Shown here: one piece after another, positions 53,891-63,602 of the stretch
Numbering within the stretch: the stretch's first letter is position 1
Layout of the letters: each line of letters begins with the position of its first letter
Origin: Aneurinibacillus soli
GTDB taxonomy: Bacteria > Bacillota > Bacilli > Aneurinibacillales > Aneurinibacillaceae
Reading direction: 5' to 3'
Length of the DNA stretch: 64,000 nt
Assembly (NCBI RefSeq): GCF_002355375.1
Contig: NZ_AP017312.1
Coordinates: 1,505,001-1,569,000 of the forward strand
The notes under the pieces: model-generated
What the model was told of the DNA's origin: nothing
The model's database searches: none
Seen by the model: the letters and a program-made list of their open reading frames with translations, nothing else
Made by a program: the position numbers and the translations under genes

Positions 53891-55246
53891 ATGTTTAAAA
53901 AAGTATTAATTGCGAATCGTGGAGAGATTGCAGTTCGTGTTATTCGTGCGTGTCGCGAACTAGGAATTCAAACGGTAGCGGTTTATTCCGAGGCGGATCG
54001 TGAGGCCCTTCATGTGCGTCTTGCAGATGAAGCATACTGTATTGGACCGACACCATCAAAAGACAGCTATTTGAATATGACTAACCTGATGAGCGTAGCG
54101 ACCAAAGCGGGCGTAGATGCGATTCACCCAGGCTATGGATTCCTTGCTGAGAATGCAGATTTTGCCGAGATTTGTGCGGCGTGCAACATCACATTTATCG
54201 GGCCAAAACCGGAAGCCATTATCAAGATGGGCGACAAGAATGAAGCCCGTGACACGATGAAAAACGCAGGTGTACCGATCGTACCAGGTACGGACGGTCT
54301 GATTGAAGACATCGATGAGGCGATCCGCATTGCAGAAGATGCTGGTTATCCGGTTATCATCAAGGCGACAGCTGGCGGTGGCGGTAAAGGGATGCGCGTA
54401 GCGCGTTCTCAGGAAGAACTTGTTGCTTCCGTGCGCCAGGCACAGAGCGAAGCGAAGAATGCATTCGGTAACCCTGGTGTTTATCTTGAGAAATATCTCG
54501 AAGATACACGCCACATCGAGATTCAGGTCATTGCGGACAAGCATGGCAACGTCTGTCACTTAGGCGAGCGCGATTGCTCGATTCAGCGTCGTCACCAGAA
54601 GCTCGTAGAAGAAGCTCCGTCTCCGGCGCTTGATCCGGAAACACGCGAACAGATGGGAAGTGCCGCAGTAGCTGCAGCTCGTGCAGTTAACTACCATGGC
54701 GCAGGTACCGTCGAATTCCTGCTCGATAAAGATGGCCGTTTCTACTTCATGGAGATGAACACACGTATCCAGGTAGAGCATCCGGTTACAGAATTGATTA
54801 CCGGGATTGACCTGATTAAAGAACAACTCATGGTAGCGGCAGATTATCCGCTTTCTTTCAGTCAGGAAGAGGTTCGGATTAACGGCTGGGCTCTTGAGTG
54901 CCGGATCAATGCAGAGAATCCGGCGAAGAAATTCATGCCGTCTCCGGGCAAAATCCAGGAATACTTACCGCCAGGTGGCTTTGGTGTGCGCGTAGACAGT
55001 GCTGCTTACCAGGGCTATCAGATTTCACCGTTTTATGATTCGATGATTGCCAAAATCATCGTCTGGGGCAAAGATCGCAATGATGCGATTGCCCGCATGA
55101 AGCGTGCGCTGTCTGAGATGGTAGTAGACGGTGTTCATACAACGATCCCGTTCCACCTCAAGCTTCTCGAACATGAGATGTTCGTAGAAGGCAACTTCAA
55201 TACGAAGTTCCTTGAGATGTACGATTTGAAACTTGAAGAGAAATAA
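53891..55246 (+). CDS. accC: Acetyl-CoA carboxylase biotin carboxylase subunit
   Basis: 451-aa ATP-grasp enzyme that carboxylates biotin on Acc[34 protein letters not shown], the glycine loop [65 protein letters not shown] and a C-terminal lid are all present. GGGAGG upstream; 15 bp after accB. The transferase subunits accDA are not in the window. Confidence 0.97.
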   Translation: MFKKVLIANRGEIAVRVIRACRELGIQTVAVYSEADREALHVRLADEAYCIGPTPSKDSYLNMTNLMSVATKAGVDAIHPGYGFLAENADFAEICAACNITFIGPKPEAIIKMGDKNEARDTMKNAGVPIVPGTDGLIEDIDEAIRIAEDAGYPVIIKATAGGGGKGMRVARSQEELVASVRQAQSEAKNAFGNPGVYLEKYLEDTRHIEIQVIADKHGNVCHLGERDCSIQRRHQKLVEEAPSPALDPETREQMGSAAVAAARAVNYHGAGTVEFLLDKDGRFYFMEMNTRIQVEHPVTELITGIDLIKEQLMVAADYPLSFSQEEVRINGWALECRINAENPAKKFMPSPGKIQEYLPPGGFGVRVDSAAYQGYQISPFYDSMIAKIIVWGKDRNDAIARMKRALSEMVVDGVHTTIPFHLKLLEHEMFVEGNFNTKFLEMYDLKLEEK

Positions 55247-55277
55247 ATGAACGAAGCACCTCTTTCAGAGACGTAAA

Positions 55278-55307
55278 TTGTCTTATCGCGTATTCCTTTG
55301 GTATAAT
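55278..55307 (+). promoter_or_regulatory. Putative sigma-A promoter of yqhY
   Basis: -35 TTGTCT (55278-55283), 18 bp, -10 TATAAT (55302-55307). Confidence 0.65.
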
Positions 55308-55342
55308 AGGCGAGAGACATAATCTGAAGGAGGTGCTATTTT

Positions 55343-55747
55343 TTGGATACAAATGTAGAATTCGCACAGGCAGAGATCGGAAAAATCGAGATCGCGCCTG
55401 AAGTATTAGAAGTAATTGCGCATATGGCATCCGCGGAAGTATCGGGGGTAGCGGAAGTAAGCAGTGGCATTGTCGGGGATTTCGTAGAGCGGCTTGGTCG
55501 CAAATCTGGACGAGGTGTACGCGTTGAAGTAAAAGAACGGGAAGCCGTTATTGATTTGTATATGATCGTTGAATACGGCCATCAAATCCCGGATGTCGCA
55601 CATCGCGTGCAGGAAAATGTGCGTACATCCATCGAGCAAATGACCGGGCTTACCGTTGCGCAGGTGAACGTACATATTGTGGACGTTCAGCTTAAACAGG
55701 AGAAGAAAGCTGCTGTCGTGGTAGAAGAAGCGCATCGGGTTCGGTAG
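55343..55747 (+). CDS. yqhY: Asp23/Gls24 family envelope stress protein YqhY
   Basis: 134-aa Asp23 protein: EIGKIEIAPEVLEVIAHMASAEVSGVAEVSSGIVGDFVERLGRKSGRGVRVEVKEREAVIDLYMIVEYGHQIPDVAHRVQENVRTSIEQMTGLTVAQVNVHIVDV. Starts at TTG 55343 behind AAGGAGGTG. In B. subtilis the homologue lies next to accBC and its loss perturbs acetyl-CoA carboxylase activity; the same neighbourhood is seen here. Confidence 0.93.
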   Translation: MDTNVEFAQAEIGKIEIAPEVLEVIAHMASAEVSGVAEVSSGIVGDFVERLGRKSGRGVRVEVKEREAVIDLYMIVEYGHQIPDVAHRVQENVRTSIEQMTGLTVAQVNVHIVDVQLKQEKKAAVVVEEAHRVR

Positions 55748-55770
55748 TTAGACCGGTTAGGAGGACAACT

Positions 55771-56340
55771 GTGAACTTATTTGATCGTTTCATCTTAACT
55801 TTGTACAGCTTAGCGCTTGTTGTAATCTCGCTGTTCGTTATGGCAGCGGGCCTGAACCTGATTTCATCTGTGTACATTGAGACAGCGATTGCTGAGATGT
55901 ACACATCGTCCCAGGTGGGCATGATTTATTTCGCAGCGGCGGCGGTTTTCTTTTTAATCAGCTTGAAATTTTTATTCGGTAGTATGCGTGGGGGCGCATC
56001 TCGCCCGCATACAGCGCCTTCCGTACAGCGTTCGAACGAATATGGCAATGTGCAGATTACTGTAGAGACGCTTGAGAGTCTGGCGACTCATGCGGCCCGG
56101 CGCATTCGAGGTGTGCGAGATCTAAAGGCACGTATCGCTGCCCATGAGAATGGGACAGCTGTGCATATGAAGGTAGCGGTGGACGGTGAGACCCCGATTC
56201 CGGATTTGACCCAGCAAATCCAGCAGGCAGTCAAGGAACGTATTGAAACGATTGCCGGTGTAGAGCTGACCGAAGTAACGGTGCTCGTCTCGGAAGTGGC
56301 GCAGCCAGGGTCTGGCTCACGCGTCCGGCGGGTCGAGTAA
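55771..56340 (+). CDS. amaP: Alkaline-shock response membrane anchor protein AmaP
   Basis: 189 aa. Two N-terminal TM helices (FILTLYSLALVVISLFVMAAGLNL and VGMIYFAAAAVFFLISLKFLF), then an Asp23-like cytoplasmic domain (NVQITVETLESLATHAARRIRGVRDLKARIAAHENGTAVHMKVAVDGETPIPDL). GTG start with GGAGGAC upstream. Expected to tether Asp23-type proteins such as YqhY to the membrane. Confidence 0.9.
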   Translation: MNLFDRFILTLYSLALVVISLFVMAAGLNLISSVYIETAIAEMYTSSQVGMIYFAAAAVFFLISLKFLFGSMRGGASRPHTAPSVQRSNEYGNVQITVETLESLATHAARRIRGVRDLKARIAAHENGTAVHMKVAVDGETPIPDLTQQIQQAVKERIETIAGVELTEVTVLVSEVAQPGSGSRVRRVE

Positions 56341-56343
56341 CAC

Positions 56344-56568
56344 ATGGCCGCATTCTGGCAGTTAGTGTTGGAGAACCGGGGCAAAGCGCTGGGGATCGCA
56401 GGTGGACTTTTGTTCGGGCTGCTGTTTTTGACCGTCGGGTTTTTCAAGACGATTGCATTCTCTGTATTTGTCGCCACAGGGTATTATATTGGCCGCAAAT
56501 TTGACAATGAAGAAGACATCGGTGAAGTGCTGGATCGAATTCTGCCCGGCAAATTCACCAAACGGTAA
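56344..56568 (+). CDS. DUF2273 small membrane protein
   Basis: 74 aa with two TM stretches (ALGIAGGLLFGLLFLTVGFFKTIAFSVFVATGYYIGRKFD) and a short acidic tail with DRILPGKF. DUF2273 proteins regularly accompany AmaP/Asp23, as here (3 bp after amaP). Probably part of the same envelope-stress membrane assembly. Confidence 0.9.
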   Translation: MAAFWQLVLENRGKALGIAGGLLFGLLFLTVGFFKTIAFSVFVATGYYIGRKFDNEEDIGEVLDRILPGKFTKR

Positions 56569-56572
56569 ACGT

Positions 56573-56614
56573 TAGCGTCGATCTCTGTCAATGGGGATCG
56601 GCGCTTTTTTCATA
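56573..56614 (+). terminator. Terminator of yqhY-amaP-DUF2273
   Basis: AGCGTCGATC ... GATCGGCGCT followed by TTTTT. Confidence 0.88.
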
Positions 56615-56701
56615 CGCCTAGCTATTTTACTTAAAACGAAAGTTTGATAAACTGAGGAAATGGCTAGAGTAGTTAATACGGAAAATTAAAGGTGGTAGCA
56701 C

Positions 56702-57136
56702 ATGAATCGACGTAAATCCCGCGAAAAAGCGGTACAAATTTTATTTTCCATGGATATGACCGAGGCAACCGCACAGGAAGCGCTTGTGAATCTGATGGAG
56801 GAAGACGACGAGGACGTACACGAGAAAGCAGCTGAAAATATGGAGTTCCTGACTGAGCTGGTGAAGGGCACATTTGCGCACCAGACAGAAATCGATAGCA
56901 AGATCAGTCAGTATTTGCGTGGCTGGACGATTGGACGAATCGCCAATGTAGACCGGGCGATTTTGCGCCTGGCTGGCTATGAGATGATGTACCGGGAAGA
57001 TATTCCAGTTCGTGTTACATTGAATGAAGCGGTTGAGCTGGCGAAAGTATTCGGAACAGATGATTCGCCGAAGTTCATCAATGGCGTGCTCTCCAGCATG
57101 TCACGTGATCTGGAGCAGGCGGAGCATAAGGAGTAG
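56702..57136 (+). CDS. nusB: Transcription antitermination factor NusB
   Basis: 144-aa all-helical protein: RRKSREKAVQILFSMDMT...FLTELVKGTFAHQTEIDSKISQYLRGWTIGRIANVDRAILRLAGYEMMYREDIPVRVTLNEAVELAKVFGTDDSPKFINGVLSSM. Binds boxA RNA with NusE in rRNA antitermination. AAAGGTGG lies before the ATG. First gene of the next block. Confidence 0.96.
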   Translation: MNRRKSREKAVQILFSMDMTEATAQEALVNLMEEDDEDVHEKAAENMEFLTELVKGTFAHQTEIDSKISQYLRGWTIGRIANVDRAILRLAGYEMMYREDIPVRVTLNEAVELAKVFGTDDSPKFINGVLSSMSRDLEQAEHKE

Positions 57137-57140
57137 TCGT

Positions 57141-58115
57141 ATGGATGTTGTTCTCGGTATCGATACGAGCAACTACCGCACGTCGCTCTGTCTGGTAGAT
57201 AGGCAAGGACAGATTGTGGCGGAAGAGAAGGAACTGCTTACAGTTGAAGCGGGAGAGCGTGGTTTGCAGCAGTCCGCGGCGTTATTCCAGCATGTGAAGC
57301 GCTTGCCTGAGTTGGCTCGCCGCATGGTCGTAGACGGTTCGCGTGTTGTCGCCGTTGCGGTGAGCCGGACGCCGCGCCCGGCGGAAGGAAGCTATATGCC
57401 GGTCTTTCTGGCCGGAGAGCTGGCAGCAGAATTGATGGCGAGCTTCTTCCATGTTCCGCTGTATGGCACCTCGCATCAGGAGGGACATATTGCGGCCGGG
57501 GAATATACGGCAGATCGTCCGCTTGAAGTGGAGCAATTCCTAGCCGTTCATCTGTCGGGTGGCACAAGCGAGTTGCTGGCCTGTACACGCACAGAATCGG
57601 GCTATGCGATTGAACTGCTTGGCGGCACGAACGACCTGCATTCTGGCCAGTTGATTGACCGCGTCGGTGTAGCACTTGGTCTCCCATTTCCAGCCGGTCC
57701 TTATCTGGAGAAGCTGGCACAGCAGGCTGACGAGATGGACGAAGTCTTTACTGTTCCGTCTTCTGTCAAAGCATACGACTTTAGCTTCTCTGGTCCAGAG
57801 TCGGCTCTGCTTCGAGCGATTGAGCAGGGAGCCCCAGCACCGCTTGTAGCACGTGCGGCTGAAGTGTGCATTGCAGCTACGCTGGAGAAAGTGCTGCGTC
57901 GTGCTGTGGAGAGTGGCTGTGCGAAGGATATTATGATTGTCGGCGGCGTGTCGGCGAATACGTATATTCGGGAACGTCTGCGCCGCAGGCTGGAGCATCC
58001 GGCTGTCAAAGCACGTCTTTATTTTGCTGATCCAGCATATGCGGGAGACAATGCATTTGGCGTGGCACGCATCGGATTGATGCAGTATGAAAAGACGAAC
58101 AATAATAAGAAATAA
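57141..58115 (+). CDS. TsaD/Kae1-like (M22) paralogue
   Basis: 324-aa ASKHA-fold protein: VVLGIDTSNYRTSLCLVD at the N-terminus, the metal motif HQEGHIAAG (HxxxH), VHLSGGTSELLACTR, GGTNDLHSGQLIDRVGVALGLPFPAGPYLEKLA, SFSGPESALLRA and GGVSANTYIRERL. It resembles TsaD but is more divergent, so probably an accessory M22 paralogue rather than the t6A synthase. AAGGAG is 7 bases before the ATG at 57141, just after nusB. Function unknown. Confidence 0.85.
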   Translation: MDVVLGIDTSNYRTSLCLVDRQGQIVAEEKELLTVEAGERGLQQSAALFQHVKRLPELARRMVVDGSRVVAVAVSRTPRPAEGSYMPVFLAGELAAELMASFFHVPLYGTSHQEGHIAAGEYTADRPLEVEQFLAVHLSGGTSELLACTRTESGYAIELLGGTNDLHSGQLIDRVGVALGLPFPAGPYLEKLAQQADEMDEVFTVPSSVKAYDFSFSGPESALLRAIEQGAPAPLVARAAEVCIAATLEKVLRRAVESGCAKDIMIVGGVSANTYIRERLRRRLEHPAVKARLYFADPAYAGDNAFGVARIGLMQYEKTNNNKK

Positions 58116-58139
58116 CTAAATATCTTTCGTAGATTATCT

Positions 58140-58184
58140 TTGCAATCTCCTGTCCGATTCGCTACACTGATACTGAGAGTATCA
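58140..58184 (+). promoter_or_regulatory. Putative folD promoter and leader hairpin
   Basis: -35 TTGCAA (58140-58145), 17 bp, -10 TACACT (58163-58168), then the hairpin GATACT GAG AGTATC at the predicted 5' end of the RNA. No PurR box recognised. Confidence 0.55.
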
Positions 58185-58211
58185 ACTACCAATCGGCAGG
58201 AGGTTTTTTAT

Positions 58212-59063
58212 ATGTCAGCACATGTTATTGTAGGAACGGAAGTAGCGGCAGATATTCGCGCTGCATTAAAAGAAGAAGTCGCACAGTTAAAAGAACAGGG
58301 CATTCACCCGGGGCTTGCTGTTATTCTCGTCGGGGATGATCCGGCTTCGCACTCGTATGTAAAAGGAAAAGAAAAAGGCTGTGAGGAAGTCGGCATTTAT
58401 TCTGAGGTCGTGCGTCGCGACACTTCGATTACAGAAGAAGAGTTATTGAATCTGGTACGTGGATTTAATGAGAACCCGAACATTCATGGTATTCTTGTTC
58501 AACTCCCGCTGCCAAAACATATCTCCGAAAAGGCTGTCATTGACACAATCAGTCCAGCCAAAGATGTGGATGGTTTTACCCCGATTAATGTCGGCAATAT
58601 GATGATCGGTGACGAATGCTTCCTTCCGTGCACGCCGCATGGTGTTATTGAACTCATCAAGCGTTCCGGTCAGGAAATTGCGGGTAAACATGCGGTTGTC
58701 GTAGGCCGAAGCAATATTGTAGGAAAGCCGGTTTCTATGTTATTATTGCAAGAAAATGCGACGGTTACGATCGCGCACTCACGCACGAAAGATCTGGCTT
58801 CCATTACGAAGCAGGCAGACATTCTCGTCGTGGCAGTCGGACGAGCTGGCATGATCGGACCTGAGCATGTACGGGACGGCGCAATCGTGATCGATGTCGG
58901 TGTAAACCGTAATGAAGCAGGCAAGCTGGTTGGCGATGTGAAATTCGATGAAGTGAAAGAAGTTGCTAGCTACATTACACCAGTGCCACGCGGCGTTGGA
59001 CCGATGACGATTACGATGCTGTTGAAAAATACAGTCGAGTCAGCGAAGCGTCTGGCGAACTAG
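58212..59063 (+). CDS. folD: Bifunctional methylene-THF dehydrogenase/cyclohydrolase
   Basis: 283 aa converting 5,10-methylene-THF (the gcv product among others) to 10-formyl-THF. Catalytic Lys region ASHSYVKGKEKGCEEVGI, QLPLPKHI, PAKDVDGFTPINVG, the Rossmann part AVVVGRSNIVGKPVSMLLLQ and the C-terminus YITPVPRGVGPMTITMLLKNT. GCAGGAGG precedes the ATG at 58212. Confidence 0.97.
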   Translation: MSAHVIVGTEVAADIRAALKEEVAQLKEQGIHPGLAVILVGDDPASHSYVKGKEKGCEEVGIYSEVVRRDTSITEEELLNLVRGFNENPNIHGILVQLPLPKHISEKAVIDTISPAKDVDGFTPINVGNMMIGDECFLPCTPHGVIELIKRSGQEIAGKHAVVVGRSNIVGKPVSMLLLQENATVTIAHSRTKDLASITKQADILVVAVGRAGMIGPEHVRDGAIVIDVGVNRNEAGKLVGDVKFDEVKEVASYITPVPRGVGPMTITMLLKNTVESAKRLAN

Positions 59064-59095
59064 AAATAAAAGCAGGTAGAAGAGGGGACGGACAG

Positions 59096-60460
59096 GTGAA
59101 CGAGAGCCGGGAGATTTTTTCAGTCAAGCAGCTTACACGCTATATTAAAGACCGGATTGAATTCGATGATGTACTGCAGAATGTGTGGGTGCAGGGTGAG
59201 CTTTCCAACTTTGTGCACCATTCACGCGGGCATATGTATTTTACGGTCAAAGATGAAGAAAGCAAAATCAAAGGCGTGATGTTTGCCGGACATAACCGGT
59301 ATCTCAAGTTCCTTCCGAAAAACGGAACCCGGGTATTACTCCGTGGTTCCGTCTCTGTGTATGAGAGAGACGGGCAGTATCAGCTATATGTGAAAGAAAT
59401 GCAGCCGGACGGAATCGGCAGTCTGTACCTGGCGTATGAGCAGCTCAAAGAACGGCTTGCGCAGGAAGGGTTGTTTGACCCTACACATAAACGTCCGCTT
59501 CCGGCTTATCCGCATACAGTTGGGGTCATTACATCTCCAACCGGGGCTGCGGTACGCGATATTATGACGACTATTCGGCGCAGGTATCCGCTTGCCCGCG
59601 TGCTGTTATTTCCAGTGGCTGTCCAGGGCGAGAGGGCAGTGCCATCGATTTGTCACGCTATTGAGGAAATGAACGTGCGCGGGGATGCGGATGTGTTAAT
59701 TGTTGGACGTGGAGGCGGCTCGATTGAAGAATTATGGGCTTTTAATGAAGAAGCGGTAGCGCGTAGCATATATCGCTCCCATATTCCGGTTATTTCGGCT
59801 GTCGGACACGAAACGGATGTGACGATTGCGGATTTTGTAGCGGATGTGCGGGCTGCTACGCCGACAGCGGCGGCTGAACTGGCGGTTCCTCATATGGATG
59901 AGCTACGCGATCGGGTTGTGGTGCTGACCAGACGATTAGGAAGTGCGCTGCGCGGAGAAGTGCGGCAGATGCGTGTCCGACTTGACAAAGTGCAGCGTTC
60001 ATACGTGCTGCGCCAGCCCGCCCGTCAGCTGATACAGCATGAGCAGCGGCTCGACCGGATGTGTGAGCGGCTTACGAATGCGATGGTTCGTACAGCGGAA
60101 CGTCGAAAAGCCAGGCTTGAGAGGGTGCAGGAGAGGCTTGCGGCATACAGCCCTGCTACTGCTGTGCGTCGAAATCAGGATGGGGTGGCGATGTTATCTG
60201 CCCGTCTTGTTCGGGCGATGCAGGCTTGCTTACATACGAGAGAGCAGCAGCTTGACCGCAATCTTGCCAAACTTGATGCGCTCAGTCCGCTTAAAGTTAT
60301 GCGGCGTGGCTATTCGCTTGTTTTCCGTCAGGATAAGAAAGATGCGAAGTTAGTGACAACGATTGATGGCGTACAGACAGGCGATGCGCTGACGGTTCGG
60401 CTTGCAGATGGATCGTTATCGTGTCGCGTAGAAGGAACGGAAAAGAGGGAGAACACATGA
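59096..60460 (+). CDS. xseA: Exodeoxyribonuclease VII large subunit
   Basis: 454 aa: N-terminal OB fold (FSVKQLTRYIKDRIEFDDVLQNVWVQGELSNFVHHSRGHMYFTVKDEESKIKGVMF), a catalytic core (GVITSPTGAAVRDIMTTIRRRYP, GGGSIEELWAFNEEAVAR, ISAVGHETDVTIADFVADVRAATPTAAAE) and a long coiled coil. GTG start. It overlaps xseB by four bases (ATGA). Confidence 0.97.
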   Translation: MNESREIFSVKQLTRYIKDRIEFDDVLQNVWVQGELSNFVHHSRGHMYFTVKDEESKIKGVMFAGHNRYLKFLPKNGTRVLLRGSVSVYERDGQYQLYVKEMQPDGIGSLYLAYEQLKERLAQEGLFDPTHKRPLPAYPHTVGVITSPTGAAVRDIMTTIRRRYPLARVLLFPVAVQGERAVPSICHAIEEMNVRGDADVLIVGRGGGSIEELWAFNEEAVARSIYRSHIPVISAVGHETDVTIADFVADVRAATPTAAAELAVPHMDELRDRVVVLTRRLGSALRGEVRQMRVRLDKVQRSYVLRQPARQLIQHEQRLDRMCERLTNAMVRTAERRKARLERVQERLAAYSPATAVRRNQDGVAMLSARLVRAMQACLHTREQQLDRNLAKLDALSPLKVMRRGYSLVFRQDKKDAKLVTTIDGVQTGDALTVRLADGSLSCRVEGTEKRENT

Positions 60461-60705
60461 GCAAACGGAAGCAGGCGGAAGTGCCTTTTGAAGAAGCAAT
60501 GCAAAAACTAGAAGAAGTTGTGGGGCAGCTCGAAGCAGGCGATGTACCGCTTGAGACGGCAATTGCCTTGTTCCAGGAAGGAATGGAGCTCTCGAAGCTG
60601 TGCAGCCGGAAATTATCTGATGTTGAACAAAAAATCGAGATGCTGCTTGAGCAGGAAGGCGAAACGACTGTCGTTCCGTTCGTACTGGAGGGAGAAGACA
60701 AGTGA
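60457..60705 (+). CDS. xseB: Exodeoxyribonuclease VII small subunit
   Basis: 82 aa: VPFEEAMQKLEEVVGQLEAGDVPLETAIALFQEGMELSKLCSRKLSDVEQKIEML, the complete XseB helical hairpin. AGGGAG precedes the ATG at 60457; the stop overlaps the ispA GTG. Activates the large subunit. Confidence 0.96.
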   Translation: MSKRKQAEVPFEEAMQKLEEVVGQLEAGDVPLETAIALFQEGMELSKLCSRKLSDVEQKIEMLLEQEGETTVVPFVLEGEDK

Positions 60706-61598
60706 GTGCAGCCGATTTTGAGTTATATATGAGAGAACGTGCCGAACTCGTAGGAGCACGGCTGATCGAGGAGATTACAAACGATGCCATTCCAGCTACG
60801 CTGCAAGAGGCGATGCTGTATTCACTGGCTGCAGGTGGCAAGCGACTGCGCCCCATTCTTTTATTAGCGGTGCTAGAAGCATTCGGCAAACCGCAGGTGT
60901 TAGGAATGCCTGCTGCTTGTGCGATCGAAATGATTCATACGTATTCGCTCATTCATGACGATTTGCCGGGGATGGATAATGATGATTTGCGTCGGGGACG
61001 TCCGACGAATCATAAAGTGTACGGGGAAGCGACAGCTATTCTTGCAGGAGATGCCCTGCTTACACATGCGTTTGAAACCGTGTGCCGAACAATGGAAGCA
61101 GGTGTGCCTGCTGCGCGTGTTGTCCAGATCGTACAGGAATTGTCTGTTTTTGCGGGTGCCCAGGGCATGGTCGGTGGTCAGTGCGCTGATATGGAAGGAG
61201 AAAATCGGTCACTGACACTCGAAGAACTTCAGTACATTCATCGTCATAAAACCGGAGATCTCCTCGTGTTCTGTGTGCGGGCGGGTGCTTTGCTTGGGGA
61301 TGCTTCTGCAGAGCAACTCGATGCTTTAACAACGTATGCGGAGCGAATCGGTCTGGCCTTTCAAATTCAGGATGACATTCTGGATGTGGTTGGAGATGAG
61401 GCGAAGATTGGCAAGCCGGTCGGAAGTGATGAAGAACGGCAGAAGTCCACGTATCCGGGCTTGCTCGGTCTTGATGAGTCTCGCCGTCTACTTGTTTGTG
61501 CGATTGCAGAAGCTCACGAAGCGCTCTCGGTAGCCGGATTGCCGAATGATGCCATGCTGCGTGCCCTTGCGGATTTCATTATGAATCGGGATCATTAA
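60702..61598 (+). CDS. ispA: Farnesyl diphosphate synthase (polyprenyl synthetase)
   Basis: 298-aa all-helical prenyltransferase with the first Asp-rich motif HDDLPGMDNDDLRRGRPTNHKVYGE and the second FQIQDDILDVVGDEAKIGKPVGSD; LAAGGKRLRP is also present. The short-chain (FPP) type is inferred from size and the xseB-ispA-dxs order. GTG start overlapping xseB. Supplies FPP for undecaprenol and quinone side chains. Confidence 0.95.
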   Translation: MSAADFELYMRERAELVGARLIEEITNDAIPATLQEAMLYSLAAGGKRLRPILLLAVLEAFGKPQVLGMPAACAIEMIHTYSLIHDDLPGMDNDDLRRGRPTNHKVYGEATAILAGDALLTHAFETVCRTMEAGVPAARVVQIVQELSVFAGAQGMVGGQCADMEGENRSLTLEELQYIHRHKTGDLLVFCVRAGALLGDASAEQLDALTTYAERIGLAFQIQDDILDVVGDEAKIGKPVGSDEERQKSTYPGLLGLDESRRLLVCAIAEAHEALSVAGLPNDAMLRALADFIMNRDH

Positions 61599-61632
61599 AA
61601 AAAAGCCGCAACTTTATGTTGCGGCTTCTCGT
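61599..61632 (+). terminator. Terminator of nusB...ispA unit
   Basis: AAGCCGCAAC TTTAT GTTGCGGCTT followed by CTCGT; an A-run is on the other side. Confidence 0.75.
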
Positions 61633-61718
61633 ATTGGTGTTTATAACAGGTTTGTGATACTATGTTTTTAATTTGAAAATGAAATTATAGATGAACGTGG
61701 GAAAGTGAGGAGTTTTAC

Positions 61719-63599
61719 TTGTTAGCAACTATCAACTCCCCTCAAGATGTAAAAAAACTTGCACTTCCTCAGCTTTCTAAGCTGGCAGGGGAGATTCGTG
61801 AATTTTTGATAAAAAATTTATCGGCAACAGGCGGACATCTCGCACCGAACCTAGGGGTTGTAGAATTGACGCTTGCCCTGCATTATGTGTATAACAGTCC
61901 AGAAGATAAGCTTATTTGGGATGTCGGACATCAGGCATACGTACATAAAATGCTGACCGGTCGTATGGGTCAGTTCGATACGTTGCGCCAGTACAAAGGC
62001 TTATGTGGGTATCCGAAGCGAAATGAAAGCGAGCATGACGTATGGGAGACGGGGCATAGCAGTACATCACTATCAGCGGCTATGGGGATGGCCATTGCCC
62101 GTGACCTCAAGAAAGAAAAGAGTCATGTTGTGGCGATTATCGGGGATGGAGCATTAACGGGCGGCATGGCGTTCGAAGCGATGAATCATATGGGGCATGA
62201 TGGCCGAAATGTAACGGTCATCCTTAATGACAATGAAATGTCCATCGCACCGAATGTAGGGGCAATGCACAATTATCTTAGCAAAATCCGTACGAACGAT
62301 GGTTATAAACGGGCTAAGGAAGAAGTTGAATACTTGCTTAAGCGCATCCCGGCAGTGGGCGGCACGATGGCCAAAATTGCTGAGCGGTTAAAAGACGGCT
62401 TAAAGTATTTACTTGTCTCCGGTATATTGTTCGAAGAGCTTGGCTTTACGTATCTCGGTCCAGTCGATGGTCATGATTTCAAGGCGTTGATGGAGGCGAT
62501 GAATCAGGCGAAGCAGACAAAAGGTCCGGTGCTTATCCATGTGATTACGAAAAAAGGTAAAGGGTATGCACCGGCCGAGGATGATTCGGATACGTTCCAT
62601 GGTGTGGGCATGTACAAAATCGAAAGCGGTGAAACTCTCAAGTCTGAGGGACCGCCGAGCTATACAAGTGTATTTGGGAACACCATTACGAAGCTGGCGG
62701 CAGACGATAAGCGAATCGTGGCCATTACGGCTGCCATGCCAGGTGGAACCGGACTTAAGAAGTTCGCACAGACATTCCCTGATCGTTTCTTCGATGTGGG
62801 GATTGCTGAGCAGCATGCGACCACGCTTGCTGCAGGCATTGCGACACAGGGGTTGAAGCCGGTATTTGCTGTGTACTCCACATTCCTGCAGCGCGGCTAC
62901 GACCAGTTGGTGCATGATGTGTGCCGCCAGAATTTGAATGTTGTATTTGCGATCGACCGGGCTGGATTGGTCGGAGCAGACGGGGAAACACATCAAGGTG
63001 TGTTTGATATTGCGTACATGCGCAGTATACCTAATATGACAATTATGATGCCAAAAGATGAAAACGAACTGCAGCACATGCTCTATACAGCCACCTGTTA
63101 CGACGGTCCGGTTGCGGTCCGTTATCCACGCGGCAATGGGGTTGGTGTGCCGTTGGATGATGTATATAAACAATTGCCGATCGGAAAAGCAGAAGTGCTG
63201 CGTGAAGGCAAGGGTGTAGCGATACTGGCGTTTGGTAACATGGTGCCGCTTGCGGAAAAAGCAGCGGACATGTTGGAAGCTGAAGGGCACAAACCGATGC
63301 TTGTGAATGCACGTTTTGCCAAGCCGCTTGATGAAGAGCTTTTGCTCAGATTGGCAAAAGAAGGCTACCATGTCGTCACAGTCGAGGAAGGCGCTGTGCA
63401 GGGAGGCTTCGGCAGTGCGGTTCTCGAATGGTATGCAGAGCACGGCTGCCATGATGTAGTGGTAGAACTGATGGGGATTCCTGATTTCTATGTAGAACAT
63501 GGTAGTGTAAATGAACAGCGACAGGAAGTTGGTCTGACAGCGGAAGACATTGCTAAGAAAGCACATACGCTCTGGCCAGCAGGGAGGAAACAGGCATAA
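61719..63599 (+). CDS. dxs: 1-deoxy-D-xylulose-5-phosphate synthase
   Basis: 626-aa TPP enzyme, first step of the MEP isoprenoid pathway. N-terminal [35 protein letters not shown], the TPP motif [43 protein letters not shown], then the transketolase centre [25 protein letters not shown] and [26 protein letters not shown] start at 61719 with GAGGAG. Next to ispA, which uses MEP products. Confidence 0.97.
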   Translation: MLATINSPQDVKKLALPQLSKLAGEIREFLIKNLSATGGHLAPNLGVVELTLALHYVYNSPEDKLIWDVGHQAYVHKMLTGRMGQFDTLRQYKGLCGYPKRNESEHDVWETGHSSTSLSAAMGMAIARDLKKEKSHVVAIIGDGALTGGMAFEAMNHMGHDGRNVTVILNDNEMSIAPNVGAMHNYLSKIRTNDGYKRAKEEVEYLLKRIPAVGGTMAKIAERLKDGLKYLLVSGILFEELGFTYLGPVDGHDFKALMEAMNQAKQTKGPVLIHVITKKGKGYAPAEDDSDTFHGVGMYKIESGETLKSEGPPSYTSVFGNTITKLAADDKRIVAITAAMPGGTGLKKFAQTFPDRFFDVGIAEQHATTLAAGIATQGLKPVFAVYSTFLQRGYDQLVHDVCRQNLNVVFAIDRAGLVGADGETHQGVFDIAYMRSIPNMTIMMPKDENELQHMLYTATCYDGPVAVRYPRGNGVGVPLDDVYKQLPIGKAEVLREGKGVAILAFGNMVPLAEKAADMLEAEGHKPMLVNARFAKPLDEELLLRLAKEGYHVVTVEEGAVQGGFGSAVLEWYAEHGCHDVVVELMGIPDFYVEHGSVNEQRQEVGLTAEDIAKKAHTLWPAGRKQA

Positions 63600-63602
63600 C
63601 GA

